A program made the position numbers and the translations under genes. This document shows positions 1 to 5,550 of a stretch of 10,238 nucleotides of DNA, one piece after another (position 1 is the stretch's first letter; the number at the start of each line of letters is the position of its first letter). Source of the stretch: Lysobacterales bacterium UBA5700 (GTDB lineage Bacteria; Pseudomonadota; Gammaproteobacteria; Xanthomonadales; Xanthomonadaceae); assembly GCA_002420085.1 (NCBI GenBank), contig DIHI01000007.1, positions 1,333-11,570 of the forward strand. The letters run 5' to 3'. The notes under the pieces are model-generated. The model was given only the letters and a program-made list of their open reading frames with translations, was not told the DNA's origin and made no database searches.

Positions 1-79
1 CTGGGGCTTCGGCTTCCACGAGGATGGCCTACGCAGTGCGGTCGACGTGGCCCGCTCACTCGGCGTCGAATGGCCATGA
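1..79 (+). CDS. FAD-dependent amine-oxidase-like oxidoreductase, C-terminal fragment
   Basis: Only the last 25 codons are present, read in the frame beginning at base 2 and ending at TGA 77-79. The fragment contains GFHEDGLRSAVDVARSLG. This resembles the closing FAD-binding segment of flavin amine-oxidase/phytoene-desaturase-like enzymes, where a Y/FGFHEDGL-S motif sits beside the flavin and starts the last helix. Such an oxidoreductase is the usual gene directly before DUF1365 and CFA-like methyltransferase genes, which is the order seen here. In known pathways of this type the flavoenzyme acts on phospholipid acyl chains as a desaturase or oxidase. The stop codon overlaps the next start as ATGA (76-79), so the genes are probably translationally coupled. 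The identification rests on a short motif plus context; the exact substrate cannot be read from it. Confidence 0.75.
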   Translation, partial: WGFGFHEDGLRSAVDVARSLGVEWP

Positions 80-906
80 CGACGATGGCAAGCGCGCTCT
101 ACGTCGGCTGGCTCAGGCATCGCCGGCAGGCGCCATGCGACCACCGGTTCCGCTATCGGCTGTTCATGATGTACCTCGATCTGGCCGAACTGGATCGGGT
201 CTTTGCCGGACGCTGGCTATGGTCTCTGGAGCGTGGCAACCTGGCCTGCTTCCGGCGCAGTGATTATCACGGCGATCCACGGATCAGCCTCGACGAAGCG
301 GTGCGCCGGACCGTAACCGATCACCTCGGTCGCCGACCGGACGGGCCGATCCGGCTGCTCACCCATCTGCGCTACTTCGGCCATTGCTTCAATCCGGTCA
401 GTTTCTACTACGGCTTCCGAAAGGACGACGGCACACTCGACTGGATCATGGCCGAGATCAGCAATACGCCCTGGCACGAACGTCATGTCGAGGTGCTGGC
501 TGCCGACCGTGCCGATCGCCACGGCGCGGCCCTGCACTGGCGCTTCGACAAAACCTTCCACGTATCCCCGTTCCTGCCGATCGAGTGTCGCTACGACTGG
601 CGGTTCACCCCACCCGGCGCCGCCCTGCGCAGCCACATGCAGGTCGAGGCCGAGGGTCATCGCTTCGACGCCACACTCGTCCTCGAACGCCGCGCGATCA
701 CCGGTGCGTCACTGGCAATGGCCTTGCTGCGCCATCCAGCCATGACGGCCCGCATCCTGCTCGGCATCCACTGGCAGGCACTGCGCCTGTGGCTGAAGGG
801 CACGCCGGTATTCGATCACCCGCGCCAGCGACACGCTTGCGACAGCCGCGCGCATCGCCCCGAAGCCAACCCCATCAGCAACGTCCATCGAGACCTCCGA
901 CCATGA
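76..906 (+). CDS. DUF1365 family protein
   Basis: Protein of about 276 residues. The N-terminus (SALYVGWLRHRR, then HRFRYRLFMMYLDL) and the central block LLTHLRYFGHCFNPVSFYYGF followed by EISNTPWHERH are hallmarks of DUF1365. The family is nearly always encoded next to a FAD oxidoreductase and a cyclopropane-synthase-like methyltransferase. Its biochemical role is not established, although homologues are linked to modification of membrane fatty acids. No signal peptide or clear membrane span is visible, so it is probably cytoplasmic or membrane-associated. The start is uncertain: ATG at 70, 76 and 85 are all in frame. 76 is chosen because it forms an ATGA overlap with the upstream stop, as at the next three junctions; no strong ribosome binding site decides it. 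The stop at 904-906 overlaps the next start. Confidence 0.9.
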   Translation: MTTMASALYVGWLRHRRQAPCDHRFRYRLFMMYLDLAELDRVFAGRWLWSLERGNLACFRRSDYHGDPRISLDEAVRRTVTDHLGRRPDGPIRLLTHLRYFGHCFNPVSFYYGFRKDDGTLDWIMAEISNTPWHERHVEVLAADRADRHGAALHWRFDKTFHVSPFLPIECRYDWRFTPPGAALRSHMQVEAEGHRFDATLVLERRAITGASLAMALLRHPAMTARILLGIHWQALRLWLKGTPVFDHPRQRHACDSRAHRPEANPISNVHRDLRP

Positions 907-2195
907 ACATGCCGACCGACTCGCTGCACCACCGTGTCGCCCGCAACCGCACAGGCACCGACTTCGGTTCCGAACTGCGCTTTCTGCGACGCCGGCTGAT
1001 CGCCACCCTCTCGGACCTGCGCGGCTCGCTGGAACTGACCGACCCGCTCGGTACGGTCATGCTCGGCCGCAGCCAGGCTGACGACCCGATCGGCCCGATC
1101 CGGCTGCGGGTGGACGACCCCGAGTTCTACCGCCGAGTGGCGTTTTCCGGCAGCGTCGGTGCCGGCGAATCGTACATGGACGGCCACTGGCGCTGCGACG
1201 ACCTGGTCGGTCTGGTCCGTCTGCTGGTGCGCAACCGCGAGTTGCTCGATGCCATGGAGTCCGGCCCGGCCCGGATCGGTTCCGCCCTGCTGAAAGCCTG
1301 GCATGCATTGCGCCGCAACAGCATCGGCGGCAGTCGGCGCAACATCGCCGCCCACTACGACCTCGGCAATGATCTGTTCGCCGCCTTCCTCGACGCGACG
1401 ATGATGTATTCCTCGGCGCTGTTCGAGCAGCCCGGACAAACCCTGGAACAGGCACAGTTCAACAAGCTCGAACGAATCTGCCGACAGCTCGAACTCGGCC
1501 CCGACGACCGGGTCGTGGAAATCGGCACCGGCTGGGGCGGCTTCGCCATCCACGCGGCCGGGCGCTTCGGCTGTCACGTGGTCTCCACCACCATCTCGCA
1601 CGAACAGCACACCCTGGCCCGGCAACGGGTCCAGGCCGCCGGACTGTCCGAACGGGTCACCCTGCTGCTCGACGACTATCGTGTTCTGGAGGGCCAATTC
1701 GACAAACTGGTTTCGATCGAGATGATCGAGGCCGTCGGCCACCACTACCTCGAAACCTACCTGCGCCAGTGCGGCCGACTGCTGCAACCGAACGGTCTGG
1801 CCCTGATCCAGGCGATCACCATCGAGGATCGGCGCTATCACAAGGCCCTGCGCGAGGTGGACTTCATCAAGCGGCACATCTTCCCCGGCAGTTTCATTCC
1901 GTCGGTCAGCGCGATCGTCTCGGCCGCCGCGCGTGCCAGCGACCTGCGCCTGGTCGATCTGCTCGACATCGGGCCGAGCTATGCCCTGACCCTGAACCAT
2001 TGGCGCCGCCGCTTCCTGGCGCAACGCGAAGCGCTGCGCACGCTCGGCTACGACCCACGCTTCGCGCGGATGTGGGAGTTCTACCTGTGCTACTGCGAGG
2101 GCGGATTCATCGAGCGTTCGATCAGCACCGCCCAGATGCTGTTCGCTCGGCCCGGCAATCGCCGCCGCGAGTTGTCTGGCGGGGTGTCGGCATGA
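903..2195 (+). CDS. Cyclopropane-fatty-acyl-phospholipid synthase family methyltransferase
   Basis: 430-residue SAM-dependent methyltransferase of the CFA/mycolic-acid methyltransferase family, predicted to methylate double bonds of unsaturated acyl chains in membrane phospholipids. It has a full N-terminal lipid-binding region (about 20-140), then HYDLGNDLF at 151, the SAM-binding motif VVEIGTGWGGFA at 204-215, SIEMIEAVG at 271-279, IKRHIFPG at 322-329 and the C-terminal FYLCYCEGGF at 393-402, whose cysteine lies where E. coli Cfa has its reactive Cys354. Two differences from classical synthases stand out: the FEHVG block reads IEAVG, and the LLHTI block reads LIQAI, which puts Gln303 where E. 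coli has bicarbonate-ligand His266. The same variants occur, as I recall, in UfaA1/UfaM-type branched-chain methyltransferases. The start at 903 overlaps the DUF1365 stop as ATGA. A product that is methyl-branched rather than cyclopropane is inference. Confidence 0.93.
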   Translation: MNMPTDSLHHRVARNRTGTDFGSELRFLRRRLIATLSDLRGSLELTDPLGTVMLGRSQADDPIGPIRLRVDDPEFYRRVAFSGSVGAGESYMDGHWRCDDLVGLVRLLVRNRELLDAMESGPARIGSALLKAWHALRRNSIGGSRRNIAAHYDLGNDLFAAFLDATMMYSSALFEQPGQTLEQAQFNKLERICRQLELGPDDRVVEIGTGWGGFAIHAAGRFGCHVVSTTISHEQHTLARQRVQAAGLSERVTLLLDDYRVLEGQFDKLVSIEMIEAVGHHYLETYLRQCGRLLQPNGLALIQAITIEDRRYHKALREVDFIKRHIFPGSFIPSVSAIVSAAARASDLRLVDLLDIGPSYALTLNHWRRRFLAQREALRTLGYDPRFARMWEFYLCYCEGGFIERSISTAQMLFARPGNRRRELSGGVSA

Positions 2196-2752
2196 GCCGC
2201 CACTGGCTGGGCGGGCCGATCGCCAATGCCGTGGGATTCCAGGGGTTCTGGTTGGCAACGGTCTGGTCGGCCGGCGTCGGCCTGGTCTGGCTCGGCCCAC
2301 TGCTGGCGGTGCTGTTCACGATCGTGACCCTTCGCTTCGGCGGCCGGCGCAGTGACGACCTGCGACTGCTGGCACTGGCCCTGCCGATCGGCCTGGTTCT
2401 GGACACACTCTGGCTGCGTCTGGGCTGGTTGAGCTATCCACATCCCTGGCCACTGGAGGGCATCGCTCCGGGATGGATCATGGCCCTGTGGGTCGGCTTC
2501 GCACTGACTCTCAATCACTCGCTCGCCTTCCTGCGCGAGCGGCTGTGGCTGGCAATGGCATTCGGCGGCCTCGGCGGCCCGCTCGCCTACCTGGCTGCCG
2601 AACGGGCGTTTTCGGCCGTCGTGCTGGCTGCTCCGACCGGTCGCATCCTGTTCGCCCTGGCACTGAGCTGGGGTCTGCTGGTGCCACTGCTGTATGCCGT
2701 GGGCCGGGCGTTGCCAAGGCCATTCGCTCCCTTGCCGGTGAGCCGGCCATGA
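2192..2752 (+). CDS. DUF2878 family membrane protein
   Basis: 186-residue hydrophobic protein with about five or six predicted membrane segments (roughly residues 12-32, 34-48, 57-78, 95-113, 118-140 and 150-170). The intramembrane-facing stretch PIGLVLDTLWLRLGWLSYP and the later APGWIMALWVGFALTLNHSL fit the DUF2878 family, small inner-membrane proteins that often lie inside CFA/DUF1365 clusters in gammaproteobacteria. No enzymatic activity is established for the family. The start at 2192 overlaps the methyltransferase stop as ATGA; a GGGG run about 7 bases upstream could serve as a weak ribosome binding site. The stop at 2750-2752 again overlaps the next gene. The strict coupling suggests it works with its neighbours, perhaps as a membrane anchor or lipid-handling partner, but that is inference. 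Confidence 0.82.
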   Translation: MSRHWLGGPIANAVGFQGFWLATVWSAGVGLVWLGPLLAVLFTIVTLRFGGRRSDDLRLLALALPIGLVLDTLWLRLGWLSYPHPWPLEGIAPGWIMALWVGFALTLNHSLAFLRERLWLAMAFGGLGGPLAYLAAERAFSAVVLAAPTGRILFALALSWGLLVPLLYAVGRALPRPFAPLPVSRP

Positions 2753-2772
2753 TTACCGAGATGATTACCGAG
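2749..2772 (+). repeat. 12-bp tandem duplication at the DUF1295 start codon
   Basis: ATGATTACCGAG occurs twice in direct succession (2749-2760 and 2761-2772), followed by a degraded third unit ACGATCGCGGAC. The repeat duplicates the start codon and the first four codons in frame. Only the first copy has a well-spaced ribosome binding site (GGTGAG at 2737-2742). Confidence 0.9.
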
Positions 2773-3594
2773 ACGATCGCGGACACGCTTGCTGCCATGC
2801 CAACGAACGAGCTTTTGCTCATCTGGGCGGTCTCGGCCCTGGTGATGACCGCGACCTGGGCACTGAGCTGGCGGCTCGGCAATGCCGGCCATGTCGATGC
2901 CGTGTGGGCCGCCCTGATGGCCGGTGCCGCGCTGTATGCCGGCGCCACCGGACAGGGCGCCGACCTGCCACGCCTGCTGGTCGCGTTGATGGGCGGCATC
3001 TGGGGTGCCCGGCTGTGCCTGCACGTCCTCGATCGCGTCCTGCACGAACCGGAAGACGGCCGCTATCGCTACCTGCGCGAGCACTGGCGTGGCCACCAGG
3101 GCAAGTTCTTCCTGTTTTTCCAGGCACAGGCACTGTTCGTCGTGGTGTTCGCCTTGCCGATGCTGGTCGCCGCCAGCAACCCGCAGTCAGGCTTCAACGG
3201 ATGGCTGGCCCTGGCCCTGCTGATCTGGCTGGTTTCGGTGTCCGGCGAGGCACTGGCCGATCGGCAATTGGCACGCTTTCGTGCCCGCCCGGACAACCGG
3301 GGCAAGACCTGCCGCGAAGGGCTCTGGGCCTGGTCGCGACACCCGAATTATTTCTTCGAGTGGCTGCACTGGTTTGCCTACGCACTGATCGCGATTGGCG
3401 CTGAACATGCCTGGCTGGCCTGGTCGGGACCGGTGCTGATGCTGGCATTCCTGTACCGGGTCACCGGCATCCCCTACACCGAAGCACAGGCACTGCGCAG
3501 CCGAGGCGACGACTACCGCCGCTATCAGCGTGAAGTCTCGGCCTTCATTCCCTGGCCGCCGAAGCGCATCGGCGGCACGCCCACGGACGCCTGA
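2749..3594 (+). CDS. DUF1295 family membrane protein (steroid 5-alpha-reductase-like)
   Basis: 281-residue integral membrane protein. The C-terminal half carries the family signature: a basic Arg-rich segment after ADRQLARFR (170-178), then GLWAWSRHPNYFFEWLHW at 191-208 and GIPYTEAQALRSRGDDYRRY at 240-259, ending with FIPWPPK. The SRHPNYFFEW block resembles the cofactor-binding region of steroid 5-alpha reductases and ICMT methyltransferases, so an NADPH-dependent reductase role on lipid chains is plausible but unproven. About six hydrophobic segments are visible (for example 22-42, 50-66, 75-92, 121-141, 150-166 and 205-235). The start at 2749 overlaps the DUF2878 stop and has GGTGAG six bases upstream. 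The first 12 bases are duplicated exactly (MITE-MITE), giving a second in-frame ATG at 2761. Confidence 0.9.
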   Translation: MITEMITETIADTLAAMPTNELLLIWAVSALVMTATWALSWRLGNAGHVDAVWAALMAGAALYAGATGQGADLPRLLVALMGGIWGARLCLHVLDRVLHEPEDGRYRYLREHWRGHQGKFFLFFQAQALFVVVFALPMLVAASNPQSGFNGWLALALLIWLVSVSGEALADRQLARFRARPDNRGKTCREGLWAWSRHPNYFFEWLHWFAYALIAIGAEHAWLAWSGPVLMLAFLYRVTGIPYTEAQALRSRGDDYRRYQREVSAFIPWPPKRIGGTPTDA

Positions 3595-3600
3595 ATCCCC

Positions 3601-4641
3601 ATGTCACTGATCGAACTCTGTGAACGCGGCCTGGTACCCGACCGCCTGACCCGCCTCGGTATCCGTCACCTGTGTCGGCAGCGCCTGAGGGAAGAGGCCG
3701 GGCACGATGGCGACGCCTCGGATCGTCGCTATCGCGACCTGCTCGAAAGCCTGCGCAGCAGCCCGATCGCAATCGAGACCGAGGCTGCCAATGCCCAGCA
3801 CTACGAACTACCGGCGGCCTTCTTCCGACTGTGCCTGGGCGGTCGCCTGAAATACAGCAGCGGCTACTACCCGACCGGCAGCGAAACCCTCGACCAGGCC
3901 GAACTGGCGATGCTGCGCCTCTATGAGCAGCGGGCCGAACTGGCCAACGGCCAGCGCATCCTCGAACTGGGCTGTGGCTGGGGCTCGGCGACGCTGTGGA
4001 TCGCCGAGCGCTTCCCGCATGCCCATATCACCGGCGTGTCCAATTCGGCCAGCCAGCGCGAACACATCCTCGATCAGGCTCGCCAGCGCGGCCTGGACAA
4101 CATCGATATCCTGACCTGCGACGTCAATCAACTCGACCTGCCGGCCGCTCGCTTCGACCGGGTGATCTCGATCGAGATGTTCGAGCACATGCGCAACTAC
4201 GGCCGGCTGCTCGACCGGATCGCCGACTGGCTGAACCAGGATGGCAAGCTGTTCGTCCACATCTTCTGCCACCGCAATCTGATGTATCCGTTCGAGACCG
4301 AGGGCGAGCACAACTGGATGGGTCGGCACTTCTTCACCGGTGGTCTGATGCCGGCCGCCGACACCCTCCTGCATTTCGCCGACCGTTTGGCCATCGAGCA
4401 ACGCTGGCTGCTCTCCGGCGAACACTACCGACGCACTGCCGATCACTGGCTGGCCAATCAGGACCGCAACCGTGACGCGGTGCTGGCGGTGCTGGCCGAT
4501 GTCTACGGGCAATCCGAGGCCGCACGCTGGGCTCAGCGCTGGCGGATGTTCTGGATGGCCTGTGCCGAACTGTTCGGCTACCAGCAGGGCCGGCAGTGGC
4601 AGGTGGCCCACTACCGGTTCGGCAAGCGCGCTCGCGCCTGA
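3601..4641 (+). CDS. CFA-like / coclaurine N-methyltransferase-like SAM methyltransferase
   Basis: 346-residue class I SAM methyltransferase. The SAM motif ILELGCGWGS is at 120-129, followed by a GVSNSASQREHI stretch at 145-156 and the active-site block SIEMFEHMRNY at 190-200 with Glu192, Glu195 and His196. The C-terminal half (KLFVHIFCH at 216-224, HFFTGGLMP at 243-251, AELFGYQQG at 322-330, and the final WQVAHYRFGK) matches the plant (S)-coclaurine N-methyltransferase pattern much better than E. coli Cfa. The N-terminal region is shorter than in a full Cfa protein. Bacterial members often lie beside DUF1295 genes and are annotated as cyclopropane synthases; their substrate is unknown to me. 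Here a lipid substrate is suggested by the operon, since the gene starts 6 bp after the DUF1295 stop. It has no clear Shine-Dalgarno site, consistent with coupled translation. Confidence 0.9.
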   Translation: MSLIELCERGLVPDRLTRLGIRHLCRQRLREEAGHDGDASDRRYRDLLESLRSSPIAIETEAANAQHYELPAAFFRLCLGGRLKYSSGYYPTGSETLDQAELAMLRLYEQRAELANGQRILELGCGWGSATLWIAERFPHAHITGVSNSASQREHILDQARQRGLDNIDILTCDVNQLDLPAARFDRVISIEMFEHMRNYGRLLDRIADWLNQDGKLFVHIFCHRNLMYPFETEGEHNWMGRHFFTGGLMPAADTLLHFADRLAIEQRWLLSGEHYRRTADHWLANQDRNRDAVLAVLADVYGQSEAARWAQRWRMFWMACAELFGYQQGRQWQVAHYRFGKRARA

Positions 4642-4659
4642 TTCAGGGACTTGATTCAG
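4639..4659. repeat. 8-bp direct repeat spanning two convergent stop codons
   Basis: TGATTCAG occurs at 4639-4646 and 4652-4659. The first copy begins with the stop codon of the upstream + strand methyltransferase; the second contains the reverse complement of the stop codon of the - strand gene. Only 14 bases separate the two convergent genes, and no terminator hairpin lies between them. The repeat may be chance. Confidence 0.5.
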
Positions 4660-5204
4660 CAGGTCGCGGCGGCTGCCCCGGTGGCGCATGGGGTGGCAAC
4701 CGGTGCGCGCGCGCCAGTCGTAGCGGCCGACGCTGGCCGCGCCGGGGTCGCCGGAGCGGTGGCAACCGCCTCGGCTGTAGCCGTGCTCGCCGCAGCCTCA
4801 GTGGTTGCAGTTTCGACGACAGGCGCGGCGGCAACGGCCGTGTCGCTGACCTCAGTGGCCGAGGCAGCGACGGCCTCGCCGGCTGTCGGTGCCGCAGCCG
4901 GCTTGCCGGTCGCGATACGAATGCCGCGCGCCTTCATCCAGGCATCGAATTCCTCGGCGGTGAACCCCTTCTCGGCATTGAAGCGATAGGGCGTATTGTC
5001 GAATTCGGTCTTCTTCTGATAGCCGGCGGCCGGATCGACCGGTGCCGCAGCGGCAGTCGGAGCAGGCTCGCTACCGGTCACACCATCGCTGACGGCGGCA
5101 GATGCGTCCGCCGGGCAATCGCCCCCCTCGACACAGGACTCGGCAAGCACGGCACTGGCCGGAACCAACAGGACCGTCAACAGCATCGGGGCGAGGCGCT
5201 TCAT
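4656..5204 (-). CDS. Small secreted protein of unknown function
   Basis: 182-residue protein with a clear Sec signal peptide: MKR, a hydrophobic core, and likely cleavage after residue 21 (AVLA/ES). It is not a lipoprotein, because the residues before Cys24 do not form a lipobox. The mature protein has two cysteines near the start (24, 30) and two near the end (173, 182), which could form disulfides. A core at about 62-100 (YQKKTEFDNTPYRFN, then GFTAEEFDAWMKARG) is the only part of normal composition. The rest, especially 101-182, is almost entirely Ala, Thr, Val, Pro and Ser and is probably disordered. The start at 5204 has GGAG eight bases upstream and a plausible promoter further up. It converges with the lipid operon. 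I do not assign a function; a periplasmic or envelope role is likely from the export signal. Confidence 0.8.
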   Translation of the reverse strand: MKRLAPMLLTVLLVPASAVLAESCVEGGDCPADASAAVSDGVTGSEPAPTAAAAPVDPAAGYQKKTEFDNTPYRFNAEKGFTAEEFDAWMKARGIRIATGKPAAAPTAGEAVAASATEVSDTAVAAAPVVETATTEAAASTATAEAVATAPATPARPASAATTGARAPVATPCATGAAAATC

Positions 5205-5231
5205 GGGCAGGACTCCGGAGGGGGCGTCGCC

Positions 5232-5260
5232 AGTGTAGGCGCCTGGATCACCGGCCTCAA
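5232..5260 (-). promoter_or_regulatory. Candidate sigma70 promoter for the small secreted protein
   Basis: On the - strand, TTGAGG (-35, complement of 5255-5260) lies exactly 17 bases before TACACT (-10, complement of 5232-5237). The -35 matches the consensus at 4 of 6 positions, as does the -10. Transcription would start around 5225, giving a leader of about 20 bases that contains the GGAG ribosome binding site. The spacing and position are good, but there is no experimental support. Confidence 0.45.
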
Positions 5261-5313
5261 GCACGGACACCGAGCAAATCCTGATCAGGCGCACAGTTTG
5301 CACACTGCATGTG

Positions 5314-5335
5314 CGGAAAATCGACCCATTTTCCG
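5314..5335. repeat. Inverted repeat in gene-free stretch 5205-5550
   Basis: CGGAAAA (5314-5320) and TTTTCCG (5329-5335) form a 7-bp inverted repeat around an 8-base centre. It lies about 55-80 bases upstream of the candidate promoter of the small secreted protein gene, so it could be an operator. The A/T runs would also fit a weak hairpin. The rest of 5205-5550 shows no convincing gene in either strand, only the promoter and two hairpins listed separately. Confidence 0.35.
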
Positions 5336-5442
5336 GCCTCGGCCTGGCCCGAGCAGCCGTCTTCCCCGATTCGGCCGGCCTTGACACGCATCGGCCTGAA
5401 GCACGTCGCTGACCGACCACTACGTCCGTTCGGAAGTGGCCG

Positions 5443-5462
5443 GCGTGCCCTGTCTGGCACGC
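5443..5462. other. Stable hairpin in intergenic region
   Basis: GCGTGCC (5443-5449) pairs with GGCACGC (5456-5462) around a six-base loop. GCCG at 5439-5442 can pair further with CGGC at 5469-5472 across a one-sided bulge. It has no T tract. It lies beyond the terminator of the OmpA-family gene, or alternatively upstream of that terminator for a + strand transcript. Its role is unknown. Confidence 0.4.
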
Positions 5463-5496
5463 GATGCCCGGCAGCAAATGCCTGGCCCCCAATGCA

Positions 5497-5525
5497 GGAA
5501 AGCCCGGCACGAGGCCGGGCTTTCC
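5497..5525 (-). terminator. Intrinsic terminator of the OmpA-family gene
   Basis: A perfect 12-bp inverted repeat, GGAAAGCCCGGC (5497-5508) and GCCGGGCTTTCC (5514-5525), encloses a five-base loop. It begins 25 bases beyond the stop of the - strand OmpA-family gene. The stem is GC-rich with an A/T outer part, typical of a rho-independent terminator, although the T tract is only three bases followed by CC. Because the stem is symmetric, it could work in both directions. Confidence 0.75.
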
Positions 5526-5550
5526 GCTTCCGTGAACGGGCCGGTCAGGC

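Noticed and set aside
816..2300. Long open frame on the - strand (494 codons) opposite the CFA-family methyltransferase
   Set aside because: It is a by-product of GC-rich codon bias. Its translation has no recognisable motif, while the + strand frame matches the methyltransferase family throughout.
3808..4689. 293-codon - strand frame opposite the second methyltransferase
   Set aside because: It covers the well-supported + strand gene, shows no family motif, and lacks a credible ribosome binding site.
4596..5384. 262-codon + strand frame across the small secreted protein gene
   Set aside because: It is Gly/Arg-rich low complexity, mirroring the Ala/Thr-rich antisense gene, and it starts inside the methyltransferase gene.
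5381..5409. Consensus TTGACA as a firm + strand promoter
   Set aside because: The bases at 16-18 spacing (ACGTCG, CGTCGC, GTCGCT) bear no resemblance to a -10 element, and no + strand gene follows.
5205..5510. Extension of the small secreted protein to an upstream start at 5510
   Set aside because: The extra 102 residues are Arg-rich and unlike the protein, would run into the terminator stem, and would bury the clear signal peptide. The GGAG site and promoter favour 5204.
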